A DNA stretch of 64,000 nt from Dromaius novaehollandiae (lineage: Eukaryota > Chordata > Aves > Casuariiformes > Dromaiidae). The notes beneath the pieces were generated by a model, which was not told where the DNA came from, did not search any database, and was given only the letters and a program-made list of their open reading frames with translations. The DNA lies in assembly GCF_036370855.1 (NCBI RefSeq), contig NC_088106.1, positions 32,006,501 through 32,070,500 of the forward strand, given 5' to 3'. Made by a program: the position numbers and the translations under genes. This document shows positions 24,906 to 38,632 of the stretch, piece by piece. Numbering within the stretch: position 1 is the first letter of the stretch; every line of letters starts with the position of its first letter.

Positions 24906-25582
24906 TTTAATGAGAGTGGCTCATCAGTACAAGCCCAGTTGAGTCCTTGATCATGCTTCAGTGTGGTTGTTCCTAAAGACCAGAAGTGTGGCTTGAGTCA
25001 GCCACACTTGGCATCTTTTCCTGAATTAAGCCTTGCCCTATCTGCAGCAACTTTATTTCCTGGGCTCATGGATTTGGGACAGAGATCCAGCTAAGGTGAG
25101 GAAAAGGCTATGAGTAAAGGGCATTGCTCCAAGGACTCACTAGCTGGAGGAAAACTCATGGTTAATGTGCTTCCACAAGAAGTCAGTGCTGGTCTCAGAC
25201 CAGGAGGACTTCTCCCTAGGTCCTTTTCTATATAGATCCTACATCATAACCGCTTGTCAACACAAGCAAGAGAGCTCTCCACCTGCTAACCCATGGCCTC
25301 CACACCGGGCCCTCGCCACATTGGCCACAGCACTGGGACTACCACAAGCGTCAGAACAGCTCCTTCGATGGCTGCAGTGGGACTGGCACCCTGCTGCAAA
25401 CAGGCTAAGCAGAAACTGTCCAACAGAGAAAGAGGACCCCTCTTTGAGGGCAAAGCAGATACCACAGAACGTCGAACTTCTCCCTCCCCAGTAAAGAGCA
25501 ATCACTGCCCTGGCACGAGTGCCAACAAGGGCACCAGCCTCTCCTCACCCCAGTACATTCCTCTGGTTTCTGCCAGGCCTAG
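24906..25582. other. Intergenic, nothing recognisable
   Basis: Mixed-composition sequence. Overlapping ORFs on both strands (about 25165-25600) share no domain features and look like chance open frames in G+C-richer DNA. Confidence 0.6.
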
Positions 25583-26780
25583 TCACAGAATTACAGAATG
25601 ATTGAGGTTGGAAGGGACCTCTGGAGATTAGCTAGTCCTACCCCCCTGCTCAAGCAGGGTCACCTAGAGCAGCTTACCCAGCACCGTGTCCAGGTGCCTT
25701 TGCAATAGCTCCAAAGATGGAGCCTCCACAACGTCTCTGGGCAACCTCTTGCAGTGCTCTGGCACCCTCACACGAGGAAAGTTGTTCCTTCTGTTCAGAT
25801 GCAACTTCCTGTGTTTCTCTTGGTGCCCGCTGCCTCTCGTCCTGTCCCTGGGCACCACTGAAGAGAGCCTGCCACCATCCTCTTTACACCCTCCCCTCAG
25901 ATATTTATCGGCATCGATAAGATTCCTCCCATCAGCCTTCGCTCCTCCAGGCTCCACAGGCCCAGCTCTCCCAGCCTTTCCTCACAGCAGAGATGCTCCA
26001 GTCCCTTAAAGATCTTAGCGGCCCTTCGCTGCACTCGCTCCAGTACCTTCTCATCTCTAGTGTACTGCAGAGCCTAGCACTGGATGCAGCACACCAGGGC
26101 TGGCCTCAGCAGGGCAGCTGAGGAGAACACATCACCTCCCTGGACCTGCTGGCAACACTCTTCCTGAGGCAGTCCATGGTCAACTTGTTGTCCACCAGGA
26201 CTCCTGGGTCCTTCTCTGCAGAGCTGCTTTCCAGCAGGTCGGCCCCCAGCCTGTACTGGCACATGGCGTTACTCCTCCCTAGGTGCAGGACTCTGCACTC
26301 CCCTTTATTGAACTTCAAGAGGTTCCTATCTGCCCATTTCTTTGATGAATAGATTGAACAGGATCGGAGCCAGTATTGACCCCAGGGTACACCACTACCG
26401 ACTGTCCTCCAGCTAGATTTTGTGCCGTTCATCACAACCCTCTGAGCTCTGTCATTCAGCCAGTTATCAGTCCACCTCACTGCTGGCTTGTCTGGCCTGT
26501 ACTTCCTCAGCTTGCCTATGAGGATGTTAGGGGAGACAGTGTCAAAAGCCTTCCTGAAGCCAAGGCAGAAAACTGCCAGTGCTCTCCCCTCCTCTACCAA
26601 GCCAATCAGAAGGCAATCGGGTTGGTTAAGCATGATCTCCCCTTTGTGAAACCATGCTGACTACTCCCAATCACCTTCCTGTCCTTCAGGTACCTGGAAA
26701 TGGTTTCCAGCACTAATTACTCCATCACTGTCCCATGGATCGAGGTGAGGCTGACCAACCTGAAGTCATCCACCAAGAGC
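25583..26780 (-). mobile_element. CR1 LINE, 5'-truncated, reverse transcriptase broken
   Basis: Minus-strand non-LTR retrotransposon. Its 3' end is at 25583, where the + strand begins with two tandem octamer-like units (TCACAGAATTACAGAAT), the complement of the CR1 terminal repeat. The minus strand encodes CR1 ORF2 pieces: the C-terminus (25664-25957, with [12 protein letters not shown] and DRTRGSGH) and part of the RT domain (26106-26633, with RKAFDTVSPNIL and RVLHLGRSN). An internal deletion joins the PWGQ region straight to the ADRNLLKFNKG region, removing the catalytic FADD box. A second deletion lies before the RSREV segment. The 5' end is approximate. Confidence 0.93.
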
Positions 26781-27160
26781 TGTCTGGATTGACCAGTATC
26801 TGGGTCTGGGCAGGTTGCTGCCCTGCACAGCTGCAGACAGAGCAATGTAACCCGAGAGTGGAGATGAGGTGGGAAGTGGGCTGATGGGGTGTTCTGATCT
26901 GCCCTAAAATTGCTGTGACCTTTATGGTACAAACATATTTATGGCTCCTATCCACACCCACCCCCTCTACTCAATACCCCCAGGGTAACTGAGCTGCAGT
27001 TCTTGGGCATGCTGGCTGCTGGCCCCAGGTACCTGTCATGATCTCTGCCAGCTGCACTTTTCGGGGCTACAGAAAGCAAGTCCACATGACCGCTCCCAAG
27101 GCCTTCAGGTAAGAGCTGAAAATGTTCCCAACACTAGGCAGGACTCTCCAAGACAGAAAT
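26781..27160. other. Intergenic, nothing recognisable
   Basis: G+C-moderate sequence next to the CR1 element. It may include a further diverged bit of CR1 at its left edge. Confidence 0.5.
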
Positions 27161-27173
27161 AAGAGCCAACAGT

Positions 27174-27825
27174 TTTTATTTTAAAATCCTTCCTGGGGAA
27201 ATATCATTCCTTCTAGCATTCTAGGGTTTTTCAGATACATGTGTCAATTACGTTCATCTTTTTATCTATCATCATAGGTAATAGCATTTTTAATAAATTT
27301 AGAAAAACAAATACCATTAAAATCAACCCATAAGACCTCTTACACATAAATATTAACTTGAAACTGGGTCTAAACAGCATCTGTGTCCAGCAGGTCTCTG
27401 CAATTAGCACAGGCTTTTCTACCTAAGGATAATACAACCACGTGCACAGCAGTGAGCACCTGAAACTCTGTGAGACTGAAGAGAGAGAGAAAAGAAGATA
27501 GAGTCTCTTGGCATTGTCTGCATGAACAACATGTTTCAGCTCTTTACTAAAGCTTGTGATGCCCTAAAAAATCTTTTTTTTTTTAACTTAGCAACTCGTT
27601 AATTTGAGTTACAGTATTTTTTTATTGTTGTTGTTCACATTTTGATTTCTGCAAGTCAGTCTTGAGAAAGTTAGCTATTCCAGAGCTAATATAAGCTGGT
27701 TTCAGAGCAAAGAAAAACTGACCCTTTTTCAGCAATTGCGTGTACAGCTCTTTATGACTTTCTTGTGTGTGAATCTCTGGCATTTGGCCTTTGCTGGAAT
27801 GACTTGGTCCTAAACTTCCATGCAT
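27174..27825 (-). other. Small minus-strand ORF followed by a poly(A) signal
   Basis: A 67-codon minus-strand frame (stop at 27622, first ATG near 27825) contains the protein-like segments ESHKELYTQLLKKGQFFFAL and KPAYISSGIANFLKTDLQ. About 440 bp beyond its stop the minus strand reads AATAAA (27174-27179). It could be the last exon of an unrecognised antisense transcript, or chance. I do not recognise the peptide and found no clear acceptor upstream. Confidence 0.2.
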
Positions 27826-30520
27826 TCAAGACTACATAGCCTTAGTATTACAATAGCCATGAAAACTTTGAACATGTTATGAAAGAACTATTAGTACCTC
27901 ATCACTGCTGGTCTCTGTGCATCATTCCCATCTTCAAAAAGCTTAAAACCTATGTCTCAGTAGTGCTCAGCTACTGTACAAATGTAACTTGTAATCAGCG
28001 GAAACCCAGCTATTCTTTAAGTTACTGGGCCAAGGTGATTATCTTCCACCTCGGCATTCCTAAGTATTAAATGCTGATTACCTGAAAGCCATCCGAAAAG
28101 CTTCAGGCAGATAAGGAAAACGGATTAGAAAATCTTGCTATGCAACCTTCGAAATTAAGTGATGCCTTATCTGCAGCATGCTCTAGTGTGCAATGCAGGC
28201 TGGGATGGAGCAAAGTGGAGGAATTCCATTTTCGTATGCTGTTTGCTTGCAGACATCAGCTCTAAATGATGACACGCTGTGTTCAAACCACCTTGGTTTG
28301 AATTTCTATGTACACCACTTCTTTGATTTCAAATATTCTTAATATTGTTTTGTTGCAGCCTCAAAAATGTTTTAGTAGATTTTCACTTGTTTCATAGCAA
28401 ACAGCGTCCTCTTCTCAGAGTGGGGCTAATACGCTGTTTGTGACGTACAGTTCCATCCTACCGAGAGGGACTGCTTCAACCATAGTGAATCTTTGAGAAA
28501 AATACTACTTAGTTTACAGCACAATGAAGTGCTCTATTACTGATGACCTTAGCTGGTTTTGTGATGCTTTTCTATCATTTCTGTAGCAGCTGCTTGGTTT
28601 TGTTGCTAGGAAGTCTATAAAAGTCAGAATACCGTTTCAAGGAAGCTCCTAAGAGCTACAGTAGGACGATGTCCCTGGACCACCCCAGCGGCGTGTTGCC
28701 TCCTCTCCAACACGCGGCAAGTGAAGGAATGCAGCGTCGTGGACCGCGGGAAGCCTCCCAGAGTTGTCACCGTCTCTGATCCTCACAAAATCACGTCTCT
28801 GTTCAGCGTGAGATGGGCAAAGCTTTGTTTTCCTTTGAGCTGCATCTTGACTCAGTGGAGTGTTATCGGCGCAGTAATTGTCACTGTCATGAACCTTGAA
28901 ATTATATAACTCAACTAAAAATACACAAAGCTTTGGGAGGAGGGGGACAGAAAGAGACATTTTTATCGCTACTTCTAAAAGAACATCCCTCGTTACAGAC
29001 GCAGGCAGTTACAGCAGCAGCAGTTTTTAGACTATAAAATCAAAGCCAAGTTACTCAAACTCTATTCCTGGCTATATTGGATTCTCTCTATCTTGAGCCT
29101 ACAGGTCCTAGATACTGTGCCTCAGGCACATGTTTTACTTGGGATAAATATATGGAATAAAGCCATCTTCAGACAAAGTGAACCTCACTGCAGTTCCTTC
29201 AGCAGGCTAGAGCTGCCCTGCAAACACAGATTTCTCTCTGCAGTGCTTCTTGGCACCTGAAGTCACTGTTGTTACTTTGTCAAAACTAAAAAAAAAAAAA
29301 AAGTCACTTTGTAAAGAAACTTTGGACCTTTCCATTTGAGATGTGCTGCGCAAACACAATAAGTTGCTCTCTGGGGAAATGAATGAGCCTGGAGAAGAGA
29401 TGGCTCAGACCTGGTCACTTGGATATGAGTCTCCAAACCACATTGCAAGGGTGTTCCCAGACCTCTGCCTTGCTTTGCCTACATTCTTCAGCCACCACAT
29501 CTCAGTGTGGGAACTGGGGGTGCCTCTTCCCCAGCAGTCAGTTCCTGGCTCAGGGTTTTTGGAGGTCTTTCACTTCAGGAAGTGTGTCAGACCCTGGCAG
29601 GGGGAAAGTGATTTGGAGTTTAATTTTGGCTTTTTTTGACACTGCCACTCAGGCAACGTCTCATCCACAATTCTGATTTCAGAGGTACATCCCAGCATGA
29701 AAGGACAAGTTACTGCTTCACATCTTGCAACTGGAACCAAGCATGGTCAAGACTGACAGCGATTAGACGCAGCACTGCAGAGATTTCTCCTGTGCGACAA
29801 ATGAGTGAAAAAGGGATATCCTTAACGATTCAGGCCAGGGGATGGCTCAGTTGGGCAGTTCAGAGCTACAAGGCATGTTCCTCCTAAGCAAGGTATGTAA
29901 AAGGTTGCTAGGTATCCTCTTGGCCACTAGGGCCCAACTCCAACGGCCAAGACCAAAGCCGTCATTTGGGACATTAGGAGACATGAGTGGGCCATGATGC
30001 TATTGCCCTGCTGCTGTCCCTCATCTTTCATTTCCAAGGTAAAATTGAAACCTGTGTGTGGATTTTAGAGCCCTTTGGCCTGTAAACCAGGTTTGCAGCC
30101 TGAAGCAGAGCTGTCGTGATGCCAACTCACTTGTGCTTTGCTGGATGAGAATAATTTTGCCCCAGGGCTGCAAGGGCTCAGCTCCGCCGCTGAGGATCAG
30201 GAGCTCTGGGGAACCAAGGATCCTCCTAGAGCTTGTAGCTGGAGATACTCACAGCCACAGCACACCTGGGTGAGCAAAGCCCAAAACCCCACAGGTGACA
30301 TGACATGACAGCTTTCCCTGGTTCAGTGGGATCCGTCAAAATCGTTTCAGGAGTCCAGTACGGTCACTGAAACTTCCAGCAAATAATTTCCAAGACCAAT
30401 TTGCCTCTAAAGGCAACAGCCTGTAGAGACTTGGTTAAAATACCGTAGGAAGAACTAGCTGTGGCTGCTGCTAGATCCCCCTTTGCCTCCACTTTGCCAG
30501 CCAAAGTGGCCCAGCTCCCT
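27826..30520. other. Intergenic; isolated TATA/X-box motif, otherwise nothing recognisable
   Basis: Mostly unique-looking sequence. The notable spot is at 28602-28623, where an RFX-type half-site is followed by TATAAAAG. An A-rich tract lies near 29286-29303. Open frames at 28649-28960 and 29343-29887 have no domain features. Confidence 0.55.
28602..28623 (+). promoter_or_regulatory. Possible TATA box with adjacent RFX half-site
   Basis: GTTGCTAGG (28602-28610) matches the RFX X-box half-site, and TATAAAAG (28616-28623) is a good TATA box on the + strand. No gene is recognised downstream, so function is unproven. Both motifs are short enough to occur by chance. Confidence 0.2.
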
Positions 30521-30529
30521 CCCCTCCCC

Positions 30530-31090
30530 TCAGATACCCTGTGGCCCTGACCCTGGCCCATCTCGGCAGCCCTCCACGGCCCCTCTCCAGTTTTTCTGGC
30601 TGACTCCTGCAGCTGTGGCCCAAAACCAAACACGGGCTCCAGGTGTGGCCTCCCCAGCACCGAGCACAGGGGAGAACAACTTCCCTCAAGCTTCTGGCCC
30701 CGCTCCTAATGCGGCCCTGTTACCTTTGCCAAATTTGCAATGAGAGGACCCTGCTGGCTTGTGTTCAACCCAGTGCCCACCGTTGCTCTCAGGTCCTTTC
30801 CACAGCGCCCTTGCTCTGCCAGGTGGTTCTGCGTCTGGATGCGTGGGTTACTGTGCTCCGGCTGCGGGACTGTGCTGTTCCTTGTGTCAGCCAATCCCCC
30901 TAGTTTTGTGCCATTATCCAGGTCAGTGATGAAGATGCTCAGCAGCGAGGGCCCCACTGTTGACACTCAGGGCACTCTGTTCCTCACCATCTGCCAGCTA
31001 GAGGTTGAGCTATTGCTTTCTGCCCTTTGTCCCCGGCAATCCAGCCAACTTTCAGCCCACCAAACACTCCACTTGTCCAGCACCCCTGGG
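30530..31090 (-). mobile_element. Diverged CR1 LINE fragment
   Basis: The minus strand encodes the RT remnant SIFITDLDNGTKLGGLADT (within 30890-30966). The + strand segment 30555-30690 has the complement pattern of a CR1 subfamily ('ccaggtgtggcctccccagc' and 'gagcacaggggagaac'). Beyond 30966 the sequence continues as complement of upstream RT text ('caatccagccaactttcagc'). The FADD-containing portion is missing here too. Ends approximate. Confidence 0.75.
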
Positions 31091-34019
31091 TTGCACGCCC
31101 TTAGTTATAACCCTGCCTCATTCACAGGCGAGGAATATACCACAGTGGCTAAGACTCTTGGTGCTTTGGAAAGCTGATTTAATATAATGTGTTTGATTTT
31201 TTGGAAGGACAGCTGGGGGGTTTATAGCTCCCTTTGGTGTCCCCACACAGCAGTGATTGATTTAGGTGCCTAAGCTTTGCATGTTGCATCGGCACCATTC
31301 AGAGCCTGCAGTTTCCTGAGTTTATTGGACCTGATTTGGGGCTAAACACAAGCACTGCTGCACTGCAATGTAGTGCAGCCTTTCTGGGTGATGACCAACC
31401 AGACGTGTGTTGTTGCCCTTCTCTATTGGCAGAAAAGCCATGCTCTTTACCTCTGTGGGTTTTACCAGTAGATCTGGACAGACTATGCCCTATACTAGCA
31501 CCTGCATGTGAATCCCCAAGGCAATCTCTTAATGCTTGTGGCTGTTGACTGCCTGGAAAGGTAAAACATCAGCTCTGCACTGATGTGGGCGAGCTAATGG
31601 TGAATGCACCTTGTGATCAGCACCTGCAATTCTTGCCATTACAGCAGTTTTCAGGCCAGAGTGTACCTGCACACATATCTTTCCAACACTTTCCAACAGA
31701 GGCAAAGCAGAAGGTATCTGAACCTGGACAAAGGCAGAATGTATTGCAAGCACTGGATGCTGCTAAGGTTCAGTGGCTATATCCTATTGCTGACCACCGA
31801 CGGCAGGGGTGCCAGGACACCAGGAGCCAGATAAACTGGGACAAGAGAGTAACCACCAACGACACTTTTAGAAGCAAAAGTGAGCTCCCAGCTTTCCCAC
31901 CCATTTTCCATGAAGGTTTTTACCTCCTCTCCAGGTGTGAAGGAGTCTCACTGTGGACCTCTCTGACCCTGCCATGATGGCTCTCAGGGGAAATCCCCGG
32001 TTGCAACTCTCCCCAGAGCTGGGATAGCTGCCATCCCTGCCAAGTGCACTGCAATTTCTGGAGACCCTCCACTGATGGAAATGTGATGGATGGCTCATGA
32101 AAAGCCAGCTTAGTTTATCAAATTGAGGCCAGGATCAGTTTATCAGATTGCCTTTCTGGCCTGATCTAACAGTGTGGATCAGCCTGCTTCCTCCACCAGT
32201 GTCTCTATCGCTGGCCAACAGCAGGACAAGGCTAGAGTTGGCCCTCTCCCAGATAACACTTGCAGCCTCCAACAATTAACAGATCAGGATTTCCTTCGGA
32301 AAAGCTAGTTTGGAGGCTGTAACCCGAGTAAATATTCAGCATCCACAGTGTGGCTGGCGAGGAGCTCCGCAGCTTACCTGCTCCCTAGGGACAGGGGGCT
32401 GAGCCAGCCTCCCTCCCCAGCCCTTCAGGCCTTGCAGTTTCACCTTGACCTTCTCTCCATCCGGAGGCAACATCAACCATCCCCACTGTTTCTGGCAGAT
32501 GTTTCTCTAACCTATTCGCAGCACCCTCTGGGGATGGATGCTCCAGTTCGGGAATCCAGTGTGGAATCCCCAAACAAATTTCCATGTGAAGCCCATCACT
32601 TCTCACCTCATCAGATGAGGGCAAGGTAAGCGGATCAATCCCTTCCTCTAGGCAGCAGCACTCTCCATCTCTTTTCTGTAGTCAAAACAACTTCTGATCA
32701 TTTTAGTTCTCCCCTTTTGACACTCCAATTGGTCCCTATCTTTCTTGAACAGTGGCCCTTAAACTGGATGCCAAGCCTTAAGCTACTCTCTCCCAGCTGC
32801 TCCAAGCAGTTTTTTCCATAGTTGCCGCCTCTGTGAGATGACTAGCCATCAGGAGAAGACCAGTCCCCCCAAGCCTCATTCATTTCATTATCAACTAATT
32901 CCTCATGCTGTGCAATACGGCTCAGCGTCACTTTTACGCTTCGCTTCCAACTCCACTCCATCCACACACCGGTCAGTAGTGAGTGTGTAGACTGCTGTAT
33001 GGCACACACTCACTGCGCGCTTCTTAACTACAGTGAAATAAGTCTGCCAAAACGCCATTTCTGTAAGCTGGGTTCAAAGCTCTGATCACGGCCCCAGCCA
33101 GGTCCCCAGAGCCCATGGGCTTCCAATGCCGCAGGCACCTCCGTGCTGCACAGCCTGGCCTCAGCCCCTGGCAGCCCCAAACTTTGCCATGTCTAGGGAC
33201 CGCACTGCTCATCTTGCCCCAGCCTAACTTCCTCTCTGATGCTGTTTTAACACAAAACCCCACAAGACAAATTTCGCCCGTAAAAGCTTATCCTCTCTCT
33301 GCAAAACTCACACGCATGCTAAACTCTGCCCCTAGCTCACCATACGCGCTGTTCCCCCAGGCCCTCCAGCCACTCCAGAGCCCTCCCAATCAGGTGCTTG
33401 TTTCTTTGCCTTCCTCATACCCTGACTTCCCTGCATGCCAGGTGCTGCAACCCCAGCTCCTTCCACGAGACAGCCCTCTTCAATCCACCTTCACCTCCGC
33501 CCACCCCTGGACAAACGCTCATCAGGCAAGTGGAAGGCAGTGCAAACATCATTGTTTGTGCCTCATCTCTGCCATCCTCGTTTCCCATCCCTGGGCACCG
33601 TTCCCCCCAGAGCATCCATCAAACGCACCCCAATCGGTACCCTGGCTGCAGGCCCCAGTAAGACCGATCCATCGAGAAAGGGTCCCAGATCAGGACAAAA
33701 CCTACTGATTGCCCTCAACCTGCCCACTGCAAGACAGGCTTGCAAAGGAAACCCATACTTACATGGGATCAGCATAAAGTGGTTTAATTGATAGTAAGAA
33801 GAGCTGGAAAGCAAGAGCATACAAATATTTTCTTCAGTTTTGCTAGTCCCTTTCTCTCCTAGGCATTTATTTATTTCCCTAGGGGACCAGTCTGGCCTCC
33901 CTTCACCTCCTCTAACACCAGAAACAAGGCACACGACCTGAGGTGTTTCTGAGGGCGAATGTCTCCCTCCAGCCACCCTGATAGACATGTCCCTACGACC
34001 ACAGTCCCCAAAATGCAGC
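31091..34019. other. Intergenic, nothing recognisable; C-rich 33.1-33.7 kb
   Basis: Unique-looking DNA. From about 33,100 to 33,700 the + strand is strongly C-rich, which produces a chance 197-codon open frame rich in Pro, Ser and Leu. There is no start context, splice or domain evidence for a gene. Confidence 0.6.
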
Positions 34020-34630
34020 CTGCAGAGGACCTCAGGAGATCTCTCAAGCCAGCCTCCTGCACCAGGATGGCTTTTGTAATCCCTGACCAGATGTTCGTCT
34101 AACCTACTCCCAAAATCTCTAGCAAAGGAATTTCACCACTTCCTTCTGTTCCAGTGGTTGATCAACCAAACAGTTAGTTTTTTCCTAATATCCAGCCTAA
34201 TTGCCTTTTTGAAACAGCCCTTCACACACATAGACAACACGTCTGTTATCTTGTCCTCCTCAGCCATCTCCTTTCTAGACTAAACAAACCCTCCTTCGAC
34301 CTTCCCTTGCTTGCACGTTTTTTGCTCTTTTTATTGTTCTTGCTGCTGCCTCCTGGACTTGTTACATGTCTACATCTTTATATCTTTTCACTGAGTAGAG
34401 AGGAATGATCACATTGTACATCCTATACACAGCGCTGACCTTAACACATCTCAGAAGAAGACCTGCCTTTCCTGCTGTGTCCTACACTGGCTTTGAGATC
34501 AACTACCCTGAGCTTTTCCTATGCAGCTGCTGCCTCACCAACTATCAGTGCTCTTAAATCCTGCTGCCCAAACCACATGCTTCGCTTGGTTTTTATTTAA
34601 CAGCATCTCATTGATCTGGACTTTGCAAGG
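34020..34630 (-). mobile_element. Old CR1-like fragment
   Basis: The + strand text around 34130-34220, with 'cacttccttctgttccagtg' and 'gttttttcctaatatccagc', matches the complement of the CR1 3' coding region in a diverged reptile/bird subfamily. Downstream text about 'catctcattgatctgg' also resembles CR1. Too eroded for an ORF, and the ends are uncertain. Confidence 0.5.
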
Positions 34631-36300
34631 TCCACCAAAACTCTAGGAAAGAGAGGACGCAATGGATTTGTGAGGAGAGAAGGCAATCTGAAGAAAGATG
34701 TCCAGTTCCTCATGCAAAGCCAAAAATGGTAGGAGATGAGGAGGAGATCAGATAGGTAATTGCTGGAGATGGTGAGTGGGATGCAATGACTTCCCATAAT
34801 GGTTACATCTCACTACTGTGGAAGACTGAGATAAAAGTCGTAAATGAATACTGCAATCTGTGGACACTAATTACTCAATAAACCTCTGGTAATTCCTCTG
34901 TCACTTCCCAGCAGAAATGCTCTCACTCAGTGAAAAGAACAGTAGCTCTCTGCCCTGTTACTGTCAATAGCTTGTCACTGAGGAAGAGTAATTAACGACC
35001 TGAATTAGGGCAACAATTTGTTTAAAGGGTCACTATCAGCTCATTGAGGTAATGCATTATTCCTGGAATAAAACAGATACTATCTTGTTATGCAGTAAGT
35101 ATTTGGGCTGGACGATCTAAAAATATGTATTTAACATATTGTGATGCTGGGTTAGCGTGAGCAATGCCCGAACTGGCTTTTACATCCCAAAGCTCTACGA
35201 TTCTATGACGCCCTTAGAAAGCAATAGTTGACTGTGATGATATTAAACACCGTTTCCGCAAGACGTCCTCCTCCTGTCTGCAAGCCCTGCCACACCAGCT
35301 TCAATGCAGAAGGAGGAGAAGGCAGGAGGGAGGGATGCACCAGACATGTTGGGCCACTTTCAACCCCAGAAGCACCCCAAAAAAGTGCAGCCTATGGCTG
35401 GGGACAGATGCACCTCCATTCCTGCTGCTAAATGGCAGCCCGGCAGAAGTTGCAGCGAAAGCAAAGAAGAAGAAATCGGAGGAGAAAGGATTCTTCTTGC
35501 TTTGCATCATCGCAGTCCAACCACATCTATTTTTGCTATGTGCATGGCATCAAGCACCCGTCACTGCTATTCCTACTCCATCCAGCGCATCGGCACCTTC
35601 ACATGACAGCCTGCAACAGCATGGGAACAGCAGCTGTGAGACCGAGTGCAGGAGAAGGGATTTTTGCTCTTAGTTGTCCTGCAATGCAACTTAAAATCTC
35701 GGGAATTAGACCACTGCCCTTAATCCCCTGCTGACCCCCAGTAAAGGATTACTGGCTCTTCAAGAGCGCAGGGCACAATACCCCATTCCAAGAATACTTG
35801 CTCCGCTCACACTGGTCCAATATTACTTGTGCACCTTATTTTAGCCTCCAGTCATACCTCTGACACATATCCACGAACATTTAGCTTTGTCTTCTCAAGA
35901 AACAGAAAGGTCTGGCACCGACCTTAAAAAAATCAAGGCATATTTCATGATTCATTTTCCCACAGTGTGAGGGAGAAGGGGAAAGAATGACTGAGCCCTA
36001 ATAAAACTCGCTGACCCTAGCAGTGACAAAGAGCAAGGCTGACTGCACGAGATTTTGTTCAGCCTGCACCTTCCAGCACCAACAGGAATGGCTGGGACGA
36101 GGCAGGCACGTGGCACAAACTCTTGGTCACTTGCTTCTTTGAGACACCCTTAAGCAGAGCCACTGAGAGCGGCATGCCTAAAAAAGCTAAGTACAGCAGT
36201 CCCGTACCATGTGGCTAGGAGTACTCATGGCTGAGAACAGGCAAAACTCATTGCTGGGATGTCCGAGCAGCCTCCGGAGTTCTTCAGTGGCCGCAGCTGT
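34631..36300. other. Intergenic; possible short CR1 3' tail near 35.1-35.2 kb
   Basis: At 35104-35214 the phrase 'gggctggacgatct', followed after an insertion by 'ctctacgattctatgacg', resembles a + strand CR1 3' terminus. Support is weak. The remainder shows no genes. ORFs at 35301-35734 overlap on both strands and are low-quality. Confidence 0.45.
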
Positions 36301-37078
36301 GTGCAGTGAAGAGGAGCCTTCTGGGTGGCAGACTTAGTTGCTTAAGTCCTTGTCTTACTTCCCTGTGTCCCCCCGGCTCGGCAGCACGCGGCAGGCAGCA
36401 GCGCTGGGGTCCGGGGAGCGCTGCTGGCCCCAGGGAAACACGGGTTCACGCTCCCCCGGCTGGACGCGGCACGGCAGGACCCCCCCCCCGGCAGGAGATG
36501 CGGGCCCAAATCCGCCGGGGGGGGGGGGGGGGTTCCTCCCCAAACTCACGCCAAGAGAGGCAAATCGGACCGCCGGGAAGGCAGCGTGGAGCTCTTTCGC
36601 TTTCCGAAACAGCCCGTGGAGCGCAGCACTCTGCTCGTTCTGCACCTCGGTCCCGAACGAGACGGCTCTCCCCTCCCCGGAGCAACTGCCCCGGCTGCAG
36701 CCCGCGGGCGCAGAGCAGGACCTGGGGGCAGAGCCAGGCGAGAGGCACCCGGCTGAGGTGCGATGAGTTCGGCGGCAGCGGTGCCGGGGCGGCGGAGGGC
36801 GGGCGGGAGCGCACGGCCGCTGCTCGGAGAGCAGGCGCGGCCGGCGGGGAGCGCTGGTCCTCCCGGAGCACATGCTCTGCTCCACTGCAAAGAAACGACC
36901 TGAAATCGCTGCGAGGAGCCGCCTGCCCTTCTGTGCCCCACTTTTTTTTTTGGGGGGGGGGGTCACATCACGGGGGGCTCCCCCGGACCGCCCCGTTGAG
37001 GCCAAACGCGCCGAGATCTCGGAGCGAAAGCGCGCGTTTCCCGGCCCGGGCGAGCGGCAGGAGCAGCCGCTGCCGTGA

Positions 37079-38468
<1,390 letters not shown>

Positions 38469-38525
38469 AGGCGCCCGGGCGCCGAGCCCGCCGGCCGGCG
38501 CCCCCCCCGGCACCCGCCCGGCCTC

Positions 38526-38548
38526 GGGCACCTTTTTACGAGGTGCCC
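38526..38548. promoter_or_regulatory. Perfect inverted repeat with paired CACCT sites
   Basis: GGGCACCT (38526-38533), a seven-base spacer TTTTACG, then AGGTGCCC (38541-38548). It can form a stem of eight pairs and also presents two opposed CACCT half-sites of the ZEB/Snail type. Confidence 0.45.
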
Positions 38549-38605
38549 TGCCCCAACTCGGCGGGGGCGCCGAGTAAAAGGCGGGCGAAGGGGCGGCTGG
38601 GGGCC

Positions 38606-38632
38606 CGGCGGCGGCGGCGGCGGCGGCGGCGG
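38606..38632. repeat. (CGG)9 trinucleotide repeat
   Basis: Nine uninterrupted CGG units within IGF2BP2 intron 1. It would be transcribed as part of the pre-mRNA. Confidence 0.95.

Noticed and set aside
32100..32340. Repeated 'gatcagtttatcagattg' phrases suggesting a transposon
   Set aside because: Only a short local duplication, with no terminal repeats or target duplication visible.
33115..33791. 197-codon ORF in C-rich intergenic DNA
   Set aside because: Pro/Ser/Leu composition from C-rich bias, overlapping open frames, and no homology recognised.
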